64,000 nt of DNA from Congeria kusceri. Lineage: Eukaryota; Mollusca; Bivalvia; Myida; Dreissenidae. The position numbers and the translations under genes were made by a program. Below, piece after piece: positions 10,189 through 20,802 of the stretch. The notes below the pieces were generated by a model. That model made no database searches. It was not told the origin of the DNA and worked only from the letters and a program-made list of their open reading frames with translations. Position 1 is the first letter of the stretch, and the number at the start of each line of letters is the position of its first letter. Location of the stretch: assembly GCA_027627225.1 (NCBI GenBank), contig CM051036.1, positions 34,367,426 through 34,431,425 on the forward strand. The letters are read 5' to 3'.

Positions 10189-13100
10189 GTATATCTTGAT
10201 TATTTTCTGTACTGGTACTCAAAGAGCCCTGTCACATAATAAATAAATTATAAATAAAAAATTACATTAATCCATATTTATAGACAATGGGTGGAACTCG
10301 CTCAAAACGCTTTGTAATTTTGGTTAAACACGACTGTGTAACCCAATGTCAGAAGACTAAATCACATTAAATAAAAAGCGTAACATCGAAATTACGATTT
10401 TGCATATTAACTGAACATAAATTGCAGCTATCTTCCACAAATTTCCTAATCGCCAGTAATTTATTTATTAATTTTGCCAAGATTTTATATTCATAACAGA
10501 AATGTATTTCAATTTGCAGCCATACTTGTTATTGTTGCATTTTGTTACGAGATATTTCATTGGTACACTCATATTGGCAAATTTGCTCATCATGGTTCCC
10601 TTTATCCAATCAAATCGCTCGTTACAACATAGTGTGCAGATCGTAATGGCTGTTAAATAAACTTTTCAATATAGATTTTGATTTTTAACTTGCTGTACAC
10701 TCTATAATTGACCGGTGCTTGAATGTTTGTTGTAGATTAACACATTTCTTTGTCATTTATTATATGCGCCATTAATTATTTGCAGGCGTGCATGTTTTCT
10801 AGCAATTTAGTCTTGCATTTCTTTGGTTACATGGTCGTCCACTTTTTCATTCAAACAAATTCTCTCCTAAACCGTTAGACCAATTTTGATGAACTTCACA
10901 GATATGATCTTTGGGTGATTCTATCAAAATAGCTAAAATGGTTATGCTCGAATAAATAAGGTCCAAATAGGGGTTTTGAAAATGCAATCTTTAAAAGTAA
11001 AAACTGCAAGGCCTAGGGCTTCATATTTGGTATGTAGCATCATCTGCTAGGTAAAATCTTTCAACAAAATGTTTGCTGAAGGCTCAGGTGAGGGACCCAG
11101 TACCCTTAGGGTCCTTGTTTATTATATGAAAATATTTTTTCACATTATGTCTTGATCTGTTGCAGAGCTAGAAGAATTCAACCAAAAGATGTGGCAATAA
11201 ATTACATACAAAATAAAGAAGATCCTGACTTCTTAGAGAAGTTTTGGGTTGATGATGAAGTCCGTAAGTATTGTTTTTATTCATTGGCAGTATTATAGAT
11301 CATAAGTCATAACATGTTAGGTTGAGTTCACTAATGAACTTTAAAGTGGCTCGTGCACATCAGTGTACATAATGAATGTGTCAATGTGCAGGTAACAGCT
11401 AGGAAAAGAAATAATCATTAATAGTATAATAATAAGTTGAACAGCATTTAGTTTCTTACATTAAGGGAAGTATAGGAGTAAAAACCTGTATATTAAAAAT
11501 TCCAACATTGCTGTAGCTTAAGAGTTTGTCATATCAATGTTCAGGCAAGATATAAGTCCTAAAGGCAACCTTATTTAAATTGTATGTACCAATATTAACG
11601 AAATTTGGTCAGGATGTTTGCCTCATTTCGGTCAATTTCGAAACTTGGTCACATGGGTCGAAACTGTCAATAGGTAAAATAATACAAAAAAATTGTTAAC
11701 ACTGTCTTGGATCAGTCATAAACAAGAACTATATTTTAAAAAATAGTCGGCGTAAACTAAATGGAAATAGACTGATTCGACAAAGTGTTGTAGGATTTTG
11801 ATATGTGTGTATTATTTTGTTTGGATTCTAAAGGCATTTGATTGTAACAAAAGTTATGTATCGAAAAAATATCTCTTTGCGGAAAATCGGTTTGTCTTAT
11901 GAATCTCAATTGGATGCTCTTTAACTTGAGGACTTAGTTCCATTATTTATAAATGTATATAATCAATAAGATATAAGTGCACTTGTCTCGGTCAATTCCT
12001 TTCACGTTGACTTTGTGCGATAAGTGCACATTTTACATTGTCATTGTGTGACAAAGTCGTATTTTTCATTAATCATCGGCATCATTGTAGAGGTTTTCTG
12101 TGAAATTAAAGTTTATGCATGCCTGCCTAGTGTAAACTGCTTCAGATATTTAATATTAGATATTTTCTGTGAGCAAACATTCTATACATAGACGGTGACA
12201 TCACTCATAATGACCGTTCTATATTTAGTTAGATGTGCCTCACCATGTAATTTTCCAATAAGACGGCGGTTAGAAATAGTGCGACCATTACCATAACAAA
12301 TGGAGCATTCTGCTAGAAGAAATTGAAACAAAATTTTAATTTGCTTTCATATAATCAATTGCTTGTTTATCAAATGTTGTCTCATAAAGGTAGAATACCT
12401 TGTACTTCGATAAAGTGTGTCGGGTATGCATACCTTAACAAACATCCGCGGGGAAAGCATGAAAAATTCCACACGGTTGCAAGGTCAAACAAAATAAAAT
12501 GTGTTGAACGTTCTAGAACGTTTTCATTTGTTGTTCCATCGTCTTTTTCATCAATTGTCGCTTTCTATATAATACTACTGATAAGCATTCTTATAATAAA
12601 GTATGTTTTTTCATTAACATCGATATATAATTCATTTTCTGATCACTAAAATTCCTTTCTACAACAAAAGGTAAACATGAGGATCGAAACCGAAAGTATT
12701 TTTCACTGGCCTGTTTGTAAACAATAAGACCAATCACAGTGTGTGTTGTAAAGGCATTTTGTTCATGAATTATTAATTAGCTTCGCTTACAGCGTTTTTC
12801 ATTGGTCAATGTGCAGTTTAACTTCTTGGTCAAAAGCGGTGCGATGAAACACCAGCCAGATCAACTTTATGTCAAGTTTACAACTGGCTCAAGCCACATT
12901 TCTTACCTGATAGTAGAAAAACTATGTCAGAATATTTGTCTCTATGAATTGATTGCAAAGTGTTTAAAACTTTATTGCCAAATTTTATTACACTTTATGA
13001 CAGGTGATTAAATAGGATGTATAATTTCTAATCTGTACGCATGATTTCTTGGATAATGGATTGTATACCTTTTAAAGAAACAGAGTATATGGAATTCATA

Positions 13101-14820
13101 CAAAGTTGTTTTTGGTACAAATGTAACAGGCAAATGTTTTGCAGAATGGGGTGTTCGAGTGAAAAGAAGGGTCATGCAGGGCGAGTTCCTGGTTCAATAC
13201 AGAGCTCCACTTTGTAACACTGAACCAGCAGATAGCAGCTTCAAGTTTGAAATTCAGAGTGGCAGAAAGACACTGTGGTAAGATAGTAGTTTTTAACCAG
13301 GTTTTTATGAGATTGAGGTGGGTGGGGCGGCGGCCGGGCGGTGACGTCAAACAGGGGGTTTCCGGTCAATAACTTAAGTTTTCATGGACCAATCTTGACC
13401 AGACTTGTAGTATATATACGACAACAGTTCTGCACGGTCAAGGTTTTGTTACTGATACGCCTTTCTGTAAATCAATATTCTAATGTTTAATTTGCCTATT
13501 AAACTAGGGTTTATTTGCAACAAAATCACAAAGTTTCATGGAATTTTGAACACTGAAGTGTTTGAATGTTCAAAAATGAATGTCGCTCAAGACACTCACA
13601 TGGTCATGTATTAGTGATAGGGGACCATAAAAAAGATTTGTCAATTTCATTGTATTCCGTTAGCTATTCATGAGTTTGAACAGTTTTGGTGAATGAAACC
13701 CATTTTTAGTAGCATATGGTGGGCCTGGAGTACCAAAAACAATCAAAAATGTATGTGTGCGTTTATCCAATGTGCATGAACCTTTATTTATAAAGTTTGA
13801 TTTACATGTAAGAAGAAGCTTTATTCTACCAACTGTTTGCACTAATCCCAGTTTTAATACTTACAAAAGCCTTAACTTAAATTTCTGATTTTCGACTCCA
13901 AAATTTATAATGCAATGATTTTTGGAAATTCTTTTTCTTTTGCTACAGACTCGCGATTCAAAAATTAACCATGGCGAATATTTGCATTACTGTAGTTGAA
14001 ATATTGTTGGTCGTTTAATGCCTTCAATACAGAGCATTAAAGACTTTTTTTTCTTTTCGAAATAATCTGGTGGGCATGCTCAGTCATCTGTGAACAATCA
14101 AAACAGATTATTTTTTCTTTTCAAGTTAAACTCTGAGGTCCCCAAAACAATAAATTGGTGTAATTTATCAAATAAATCCGCAACGGTAGAAGAAATCCAA
14201 ATTTAAAAACCTGTGCAAAACTTTTGTTCTTAAGTATAGTATATAGTATATAGCAAGCTTCCATGGATACCTAGCTTGGGATTGTATTTGGGGGTTCTCA
14301 TGTCAAGGTCCAGGCCATTGTTACTAACATTAGAAAAACACTTTCCGCTCAATAACTTTAATTAGGACAGAGATATCGGGATGAAACCTTTTATGTAAGT
14401 AGCTTACATGGATACCTAGCTTGGTATTGTATTTGGCTTAGAGTCTGGTTAAGGTAAGATCACTGTTACTTAAAATAAATTACTATAATTTGAACATTTT
14501 GCAATGAAAGTTGATGGGAAGCTAGGCCATTTGGCCAAAGTTGAAAACCTGGTTTCGTAGCATTGCCGCGTTTCTTGTTTTTCTTTAAAACTAATTGCTT
14601 TCATGGTTTGTTTCTGTTGTATAGGCTCGATGGTTCGAACGATGATGGGTCTTTGGGCAGACTAATAAATGACAACCATATCAGGCCGAACTCTGTCGCT
14701 AAAGTTCTCAATGTGAACAAAACACCACACCTCTGTGTGTTTGCTGTGCGAGACATAGAGCTGGGGGAGGAGATACGCTACAACTATGGCCGAAACTTGT
14801 ATTTTCCTTGGAGAGATAAG
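10148..14820 (+). CDS. SET-domain lysine methyltransferase-like gene, KMT5A/set-1 type (four exons found)
   Basis: Exons 10148-10188, 11166-11263, 13145-13277 and 14625-14820 join with matching phases into 156 codons. Residues 15-46 form the (K/E)DPDFLEK lead-in seen before the SET core in this family. Residues 48-51 (WGVR) and the GEFLVQY segment are the SET N-part. GSLGRLIND at about 100-107 with P112-N113 corresponds to the cofactor-binding NHxxxPN region, with Asp at the usual His position. GEEIRYNYG at 138-146 is the catalytic Tyr motif, and PWR follows at 152-154. SET enzymes of this class methylate lysine, classically histone H4K20 by KMT5A. The substrate here is unknown. The region between residues 60 and 90 is shorter than usual and the last exon ends on a donor site in phase 0, so at least one more exon follows. 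It may continue into the downstream zinc-finger exons (see findings). Confidence 0.8.
10842..11121 (+). repeat. Family A repeat, 3' fragment in SET intron 1
   Basis: It carries the CTCCTAAACCGTTAGACC unit and the end CTCAGGTGAGGGACC, then a hairpin ACCCTTAGGGT and CCTTGTTT. The left end is missing. Confidence 0.7.
11166..11263 (+). CDS. SET gene exon 2
   Basis: Flanked by TTGCAG and GTAAGT. Encodes the helical lead-in with KDVAINYI and DPDFLEKF, which precedes the SET core in KMT5A/set-1-like proteins. It starts with one base and ends with one base of split codons, fitting both neighbours. Confidence 0.8.
11270..13140. other. SET intron 2, mostly unassigned
   Basis: About 1.9 kb with a weak family A trace near 11560-11670 (ACATGGGTCGAAACTG). 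An ORF at 12323-12649 has a hydrophobic end but no splice context or family resemblance. Nothing else is supportable. Confidence 0.5.
13145..13277 (+). CDS. SET gene exon 3, N-terminal part of SET domain
   Basis: Bounded by TTTGCAG and GTAAGAT. Encodes WGVRVKRRVMQGEFLVQY, the first strand of the SET fold, then a shortened insert ending in SGRKTLW. Leaves two bases that complete Trp with the next exon. Confidence 0.85.
13320..14560. other. SET intron 3 with degenerate tandem-unit repeats
   Basis: GTTTCCGGTCAATAACTT near 13360 and TTTCCGCTCAATAACTT near 14341 are family B-type motifs. CATGGATACCTAGCTTGG occurs at about 14262 and 14408. No coding signal is seen. Confidence 0.5.
14625..14820 (+). 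CDS. SET gene exon 4, catalytic part of SET domain
   Basis: Acceptor TTGTATAG, donor AAG|GTACAT. 65 full codons carry DDGSLGRLIND, PHLCVFAVRDIELGEEIRY and NYG, the pseudoknot and catalytic core of SET domains. It ends in phase 0, so an exon starting in phase 0 should follow. A reading to a stop at about 14841 (through the donor) gives the alternative of a short terminal exon. Confidence 0.88.
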
Positions 14821-15309
14821 GTACATAACATTTTATTGTAGATATGTAAGGACCATAATGTATATATTCATCATGTACAGAGCTTGACACTAACATTAAC
14901 AGTCAGGTATCCCGACTGAACACCTGCTCTGAATCCAGCAGTTCCTTCTGAAAATTAGGATTCTGTGAAATTTATGAGTGATAAAGTTCTTGTAATGTTA
15001 AAATAAAAATAGCGATAAGAGGAGTTGACAGCTTTGGCAAACACTGCTGTGCAATTCATTTAAAGTGAAAAGCTAAGTGTCCCGACGGAACACATGGTTC
15101 GTAGGTGCTGGAGTTCTTCCCAATTTTAAATGTCCTCTGGAACCCTGGACACTGTTAGTGTTGAGTGCTGAATGTATACTGGCAAAGAACGTATTCTAAA
15201 GTAGTAATAGTATAGAAACAGCTTGTCTGTAAGATTGGCCCAAATTCAAAACTGAACGGGAAATTGTTAGTTTAAATGAGTTTAACACCAGATCAAAACC
15301 ATGTCCATG

Positions 15310-16003
15310 AATGAGTAATAAACAATGTTGGGCCCCTTATAAGTAATAAACAATGTGTACACTTATTGTTGGGTCCCATATAAGGCAGAAGAAAAATAAT
15401 GGTTAGATTCTCATCCGGATTTTGAAACAAAATGAGGCGGGTTGGCGGTTTTTATTTTTTATTTTGTTTACTTTAGCGGACAAACATTTCACCCAAAAAT
15501 CGACATCTTTCAATGTCCAAGACACAAATAAATACACAGTTAATCATTCTAATTGATTATTTACTGTAAATATTTAATTTAAAAACATGGTAATTCCGAT
15601 TTTGGAATAATCGCCACAGTTGCCAATTTTTTTATGAAATCAAAAGTGTTCGGGCGGGGGGTTTTGACGGGCAGGCGGGTATGAGAATCTGAAAATATTT
15701 CTTCTTCTGCCTAAGTAATAAACATTGTTGGGTCCCATATAAGTAATACCGGTAAACATTGTTGGGCCCCTTATAAGTAATAAACATTGTTGGGTCCCAT
15801 ATAAGTAATAAACATTGTTGGGCCCTTTATAAGTAATAAACGTGTACACTTATTGTTGGGTCCCATATAAGTAATAAATATTGTTGGGTCCCATATAAGT
15901 AATAAACATTGTTGGGTCCCATATAAGTAATAAACATTGTTGGGTCCCTTATAAGGGATAAACATTTGTACACTTATTGTTGGGTCCCATATAAGTAATA
16001 AAC
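15310..16003. repeat. 28-bp tandem array (GTTGGGTCCCATATAAGTAA type)
   Basis: At least a dozen copies of a unit reading AATAAACATTGTTGGGTCCC plus ATATAAGT, in two blocks (15310-15383 and 15712-16003) separated by an inserted MITE. Minus-strand ORFs across it are translated repeat. Confidence 0.9.
15384..15711. mobile_element. 328-bp MITE with 3-bp TAA target duplication
   Basis: The termini GGCAGAAGAAAAATA and, inverted, GGCAGAAGAAGAAATA are followed on both sides by AGATTCTCAT. TAA flanks both ends (15381-15383 and 15712-15714), and the interrupted 28-bp array continues cleanly on both sides. TIRs starting GG with a TAA duplication fit the PIF/Harbinger group; that assignment is inferred. 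Confidence 0.8.
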
Positions 16004-16222
16004 CTGTGTACACTAAAAAGAAATGGTGGGTCCAAACTGTTACCTCTTTTACAAAATTATTTTGTGCCATCCAATACTTTTGATTGTGATATTAACATTT
16101 TGCTGTTAACTATTATTCCAATAGGTTGACAAGACAAACCAGAGAAAGTCAAGTGTGTACCTAAGTCAAGTTGATGTTTTTTCATGTTTATTTGTTCGAA
16201 ATTGTTCAATTTTAATTTACAG

Positions 16223-16287
16223 AGACCTCAGAGTGATTTTCAAGGATATCAAAATCTACTCATTCCACTAGCATGCAGAAGTGAAAC
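16223..16287 (+). CDS. Possible further exon of SET gene (weak)
   Basis: The acceptor TTTAATTTACAG is followed by an open frame in phase 0 (RPQSDFQGYQNLLIPLACR), which fits the phase left by the exon ending at 14820. The frame runs to a stop in a repeat near 16355, or could leave at a poor donor near 16281 in the phase needed by the exon at 18017. No family resemblance supports it. Confidence 0.25.
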
Positions 16288-16298
16288 TTTGTTGTGTG

Positions 16299-16372
16299 TA
16301 CACAGGAGATCCATTATAGCGCGGTCCGTTATAATGCGGGTTCCAATATAACGTGGGGATGCCTTGGCTCCC
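16299..16372. repeat. Single terminus of a CCGTTATA-type element
   Basis: TACACAGGAGATCC is followed by TTATAGCGCGGTCCGTTATA. It resembles the ends of the MITE at 55404-55817. No matching second end is visible. Confidence 0.5.
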
Positions 16373-16504
16373 AAATTTTCTTTTATAAGTTTTATCCCTT
16401 ATTAGTTTCATCAAAAGATTTAAAAATAACAGTCATTTACAGCTTGTCTGACTACTTGATTGAATCAGTTAGCATGCTACAGATAAATCCTCCAGCACAG
16501 AGTT

Positions 16505-17375
16505 GTGGCCCTTAGCTCAGGTGAACCAGGATTTTCCCTTGACATGTTCAAATGGGGGTCAAAAGACCCCTTGTATGTAGATAAGGAAGGAAATTCTGTA
16601 AAAACTGGGGTAATTTGCCCATTTAGTGGGTCAAAATGCACATTTTTGTGTGCCAGGAAAAACCCTGGTGAGCGTTTCAGGGCCATCATGTCCCTCTTGT
16701 TTTTGAAAAGTTATTGTTTAGTTGTTTTGCATGGAAATTTCTTGTTTTGTTATTGTTTGAGAAAAATTAATGTTTTGATTTTGTTCATAGATGTGCACTT
16801 GCTATGCATTTTTTCCTATAGTTTCCGCCATTCCTATAAGTTCGTGAATTAAGTGACGTAATTTGCAGACTGCCCAAGCAATACACGTGTCTGAATTCAC
16901 TGCAAGTTTCACCAGAGGAGTTTATTCTCGTGTTATAACCCAAAATATATAAGCTATAAAAAGTTATTCATTTTTAATAAAAAGCATCTCCTAAACCTCT
17001 AGGCCAATCTTGCTAAAACTTGGCAGGAATGTTCCTGGCATGAAGCTCTATCAAAGTTGTTCAAAGAATTCCATTCCATGCAGAACTCTGGTGCCATGGC
17101 AACCGAAAAAAAACCTTCAAAAATCTTCTTCTCCAAAACCGCAAGTGCTAGAGCTTAGATATTTGACATGAAACATTGTCTAGAGGACCTCTACCAAGAT
17201 TGTTCAAGTTATGGCCCTGGGGTCAAAATTGGCCCTGGGGGTCATGGGTTTTCCTGATATCTATATAGTAAAAACTTAAAAAATCTCCTCTGAAACCGCA
17301 GAGGCTAGAGCTTAGGTATTTGGCATGAAACATCGTCTAGTGGACCTCTACCAAGATTGTTCAAATAATGACACG
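16505..17375 (+). repeat. Family A repeat fragments
   Basis: 16508-16703 carries the right-end signals (CTCAGGTGAACC, CCTGGTGAGCG, then a GGGCCATCATGTCCC hairpin and TCTTGTT). 16975-17375 holds two diverged internal units (CCTCTACCAAGATTGTTCAA, GGCATGAAACATCGTCTAG). Confidence 0.7.
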
Positions 17376-17394
17376 ACTGAAATTTGTATGTAAA

Positions 17395-17890
17395 ATGTCC
17401 ATATTTTCTATAAGCAACACATACAAAAAGTAATTTAGACCACTTTTTAAATTTCATTTTTTTTTTCATTATTTTCATTTTTCGCCCATTTTTAGACAAT
17501 TTTTTTAAATTTTCAAATTGATCTTACTGACTAATATCTCAACCGATTTTAATACAACTATTCTCAAAATGTTCTCAGATATTTGATATCATTTTTAGTT
17601 CTTTAGTAAATTCATTTTTTGTGTTGTTGAGGCCCATTGTTAGCCTTTTGGGGGCCGAATTTCACAAATCTGAGACACAGTTCCCTCCGAATTAGTGTTC
17701 TGGACATTTTGAGACAAATTTTATAAAAATCGGATGAGATGCGTGTCAGTAAAATCAATTCGAAACTTTTCAAAAATTATCTAAAAATGGGCCGAACATA
17801 ATAATTTCTAAAAATTTGAAATTAAAAAAGTGGTCTAAATTGCATTATGAATATGTTGCTTAAAGAAAATATAAATTTTCAATATAAAAT
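17395..17890. repeat. Long inverted repeat (foldback), arms about 190 bp
   Basis: The left arm (about 17395-17585) and right arm (about 17700-17890) are inverted copies with scattered mismatches. Matching blocks include TTTTCTATAAGCAACA / TTTTCTTTAAGCAACA, AATTTAGACCACTTTTT, CCCATTTTTAGA and CTCAAAATGT. The spacer is about 110 bp. A transcript through it would form a long hairpin. It may be a foldback transposon or MITE with long TIRs. Confidence 0.75.
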
Positions 17891-18016
17891 ACCAGTTGTT
17901 TTTAGAAATAAAAATTAATGGTCAAAGCCAATACAGTTGCCTTAAACATACTTTGTTGAAAAATGCTGGAATAGTGTGCAAAAACATTCTTTGATGGATT
18001 ATCTATGTAATTTCAG

Positions 18017-18151
18017 TCCCTGCTAGCAGCAGCAGTGGCGATCTTTTCTCCAGCATCAAGGCATCAGCTGGCCAGTGGACCTGTGATACCTGCCTCATCC
18101 AGAACAAGCCAGACCTCGCCAAATGTGTCGCCTGCCAGACACCTAAACCTG
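18017..18151 (+). CDS. RanBP2-type zinc finger 1 exon
   Basis: Acceptor ATTTCAG, donor G|GTAATG. The frame starts with two leftover bases and encodes a Ser-rich linker then WTCDTC...CVAC followed by QTPKP, the classic RanBP2/Nup153 finger. Ends in phase 1. The exon supplying its first base has not been identified with confidence. Confidence 0.85.
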
Positions 18152-20760
18152 GTAATGGTGGCTTTATTAAATGAATTAATGTATTGAACTGTCTCTTCCG
18201 TGATTTTAATGCACATACAATTCTCATCTAATTTAGAGATTTTAGCTTTTGATGAATTTATTTATTTGTTTGGACTCAAGTTTTAGTCATTCTTAAGCAT
18301 TAAATTGATATTCAATGGCTAATGAAGCCCTTGTCTCTGTTGTAGCCTCCTTCACGCCCGCAGCCACTACGTCGTCCACATTGATCACAGCGGGCAGCAT
18401 TGTGCCGGGCAACTGGATGTGTCAGACCTGCCTCATACAGAACAAGAAGGATGACAGCACATGTGGGGCTTGCCAGTCACCCAAACCTACAGGTAGGGGA
18501 GGCTTCCTTGTGTCACAAATTGTGTCTGCTGGTTTTAAGGTTGATGTTGAAAAAAGATGTGCTAAAAATTGTGACAGCAACATAATAAGTAGGATTTAAA
18601 AGTAATCATTTGCCATTGAACAGGTACAGAGAACTCCACGAAGCCAGCTGTGAAGGAGGACAGCCTGCTGGCCAAGTTCAAGCCAGCCGCCAGTCAGTGG
18701 GAGTGCGAGGTCTGCCTCATGAGGAACAAGGCTGAAGACACCAACTGTGCCGCCTGCCAGACTCCCAAGCCTCTCAAGGTACTCCAGATCTCGGGTGTTA
18801 GGATGCAAGAACTCTTAAAACTTCAATGAAAAATGTAGATGGTACTCTCTGCAGGCAACAATTTAACTTGCTATATTATGATCAAATTGTGACATTTTTT
18901 TCCTTTTTAAAGTAGTTAATACATTTTCATGCTGTGTATATGTTGACAAGTTGTTTTTTCTTTTGTAATACTACTTGAACAGCCTTGACCTAACAATTAA
19001 CATCAATATTGTTTGCAGGCATTCAATCCCCCATCAGGAGACTGGATTTGTGACACCTGTCTGGTGAACAACAAGGGTACAGACAACTGTGTGGCCTGCA
19101 ACTATGCAAGACCCGGCCCACCCATGACACAGGCTGGTAAGGCGGGAGCCAGTTAATGGCATTGCTGTTTCTCTAGAAAATAGAATGTTGGTTTAATGAT
19201 AGGAATATGTCCTAATGTATCTGCTTTTCTTTTGATTTTGATTGACTGCTATGATCTCTCTTAGAAAGACATAAAGCAGGCAGTTTTGCCATACTGTTGC
19301 ATAAAAATACAGAAATGTTAGACATTTTTGTTAAAAGAGAAATGTTTGAGAACTAACCTTCCATAGCATTGTTGTTTACAGTTCCAAGCTGTGGAAAGGC
19401 GTTCTCCATGTCCCAGAGTGGCAGTATAGAGGTGAAGTGCAGCGGTGGGTTCAGCTTCAAATCCACAGCCAGTGAACCACACAAATCAGGCTTCACTTTT
19501 GGTGTGCCCAGCAGTGGCAGTAAATCAGACAATTCCAGCTCTACTGAAGGCATCAAGCTGGACTCCACCTCAACTTCATCTACTGGCTTAGGGTCTGGGT
19601 TCAAGTTTAGTGGTGAAAATGTGACAAAAACCAGTGAAAAAGCTGGTGGTTCAGGATTTGTATTTGGTGGTTCAAGTAAGAGTTCAGAGGAAAGTAAATC
19701 ATCAGAAGAGACAAAAGTGAACACAGTAAAACCTGGTGGCTTTACCTTTGGTAAGCCTAGTGAATCAAACTCTGACAGTAAGAGTGGGCAGTTAGTTCAG
19801 TGGCCGACAGTGATAAAACCTCTAGTTCAATAGGTGGCTTCACATTTGGGGCTAGTGCTAAAAAGGACAAGAAAGAGACCTTACTTACAGGAGGCATTAG
19901 TTTTGGTGAATCCTCAGACTTTGAGAACAAACCATCAATTGTGGGAGAGTTTTCATTTGGAAGTAAATTAGAGGCAAGTCAAGAAACAGTGCAAACAAAC
20001 TCTGTGACACCTGTGTTTGGTTCAAAAACAGACTCAAGTTCAACACCTAATGACTGCGACTCTAGATCAAGTAGCATTGTGGTATTTGGTGGCTTTACCT
20101 CCAATTCCTCTGTGGCATCAACTGCTAGTAATGGTGGAGTTGCCTTCATTGCAACCAAGATCACAGAGAGTAGTTCAACAACTAAAGGTACATTCATGAA
20201 TTTTTGATATTGATAAACATTATATCTTAAGTAGAAATATTAAATATTGCGTTAAAACTGGTGGAAAAAATATTTCCAGCAATACTATAACTGAACACTT
20301 TCAAACTCATTTCAGAAATGGCCCTGCCCCTGCATTTGGTGGTTTCACATTGCCCAGTAAGCCTGCTGAGCAAAGTATGTTCTCAATCACAAAGCCAGCA
20401 TCGGAGCCTGCCCAGACTACCTCACCAGCCAAGAGAGGCAGAGATGAAGGTATGCCAATGTTTACACTTGAATGTTTCATGAATTTAGAACACAAAGACA
20501 AATTTTTTTATATCATAGAAGATTATTGGATTAACTTGTATACAAAAAATATGTTTAGGGATTTAGATCACACTGCATTTAAATTTAATAAAGCTCAATA
20601 TTCATTATTTAATGTTCATTTGTTTCATCAGCTGATTTGTTGCATGTGTGTTTCTGTCTGGCAGATTCAGGAGAGGCATCAGCGAAGAAGCCTTTCAGTT
20701 TTGGCCAGGCCACCAATGACCCTACATCTTCCCGCTTCACAGTTGGAGCAGCTAGTACTG
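18017..20760 (+). CDS. Nup153-like region: four RanBP2-type zinc fingers and FxFG repeats (seven exons)
   Basis: Exons 18017-18151, 18346-18492, 18624-18778, 19019-19136, 19382-20187, 20316-20449 and 20665-20760. The first four each encode one RanBP2-type finger, W-x-C-x2-C-x10-C-x2-C (nine residues between the cysteine pairs in the fourth). The fifth to seventh encode about 370 residues rich in Ser/Thr/Gly with FTFG, FVFG, ISFG, FSFG and VFG motifs. In Nup153 such fingers bind Ran, and FG repeats bind transport receptors in the nuclear basket. That role is inferred. Two single-base frame breaks interrupt the FG part, near 19782-19830 and in a C-rich stretch near 20323. The Nup153 N-terminal region is not seen upstream, and the last exon ends on a donor without a stop, so this is either incomplete or part of a longer chimeric gene. 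Confidence 0.8.
18346..18492 (+). CDS. RanBP2-type zinc finger 2 exon
   Basis: Acceptor TTGTAG, donor G|GTAGGG. Encodes a Thr/Ser linker and WMCQTC...CGAC, QSPKPT. Phase 1 at both ends, as for finger 1. Confidence 0.88.
18624..18778 (+). CDS. RanBP2-type zinc finger 3 exon
   Basis: Acceptor TTGAACAG, donor AAG|GTACTC. Encodes a charged linker (DSLLAKFKPAASQ) and WECEVC...CAAC, QTPKPLK. Ends in phase 0. Confidence 0.88.
19019..19136 (+). CDS. RanBP2-type zinc finger 4 exon
   Basis: Acceptor TTTGCAG, donor G|GTAAGG. Encodes WICDTC...CVAC with nine instead of ten residues between the cysteine pairs, then a proline-rich end (ARPGPPMTQA). Phase 1 at its end. Confidence 0.88.
19382..20187 (+). 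CDS. FxFG-repeat exon with a frame break
   Basis: Acceptor GTTTACAG, donor AAAG|GTACAT. Low-complexity Ser/Thr/Gly/Lys sequence with FTFG, FVFG, FTFG, FTFG, ISFG, FSFG and VFG motifs. The first frame stops at 19831, while the FG pattern continues in another frame open from 19782, so one base appears to be lost in the overlap (for example at CAGTGG, 19798-19803). Removing 19751-19800 as a 50-base intron (GTAAGC...TTCAG) would also restore the frame. Confidence 0.8.
20316..20449 (+). CDS. FG-repeat exon
   Basis: Acceptor CATTTCAG, donor GAAG|GTATGC. Encodes APAFGGFTLPSKPAEQ and a Lys/Arg-rich end (SPAKRGRDE). The incoming phase does not fit unless one base is missing in the GGCCCTGCCCC stretch at 20320-20330. 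Confidence 0.75.
20665..20760 (+). CDS. FG-repeat exon (last recognisable FG motif)
   Basis: Acceptor TCTGGCAG, donor CTG|GTATGT. Encodes SGEASAKKPFSFGQATNDPT and a Ser/Thr tail. Phase 1 at both ends, matching 20316-20449 and the acidic exon at 21672. Confidence 0.78.
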
Positions 20761-20802
20761 GTATGTGTTAGGCCGCTCTAATTTCTTGTAATTCCTATTT
20801 TT

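Noticed and set aside
12323..12649. 108-codon ORF with a hydrophobic segment
   Set aside because: Lies in an intron, has no splice context, no resemblance to a known family and ordinary AT-rich composition.
15640..16070. Minus-strand ORFs with a repeated YLYGTQQC-type peptide
   Set aside because: Translation of the 28-bp tandem array.
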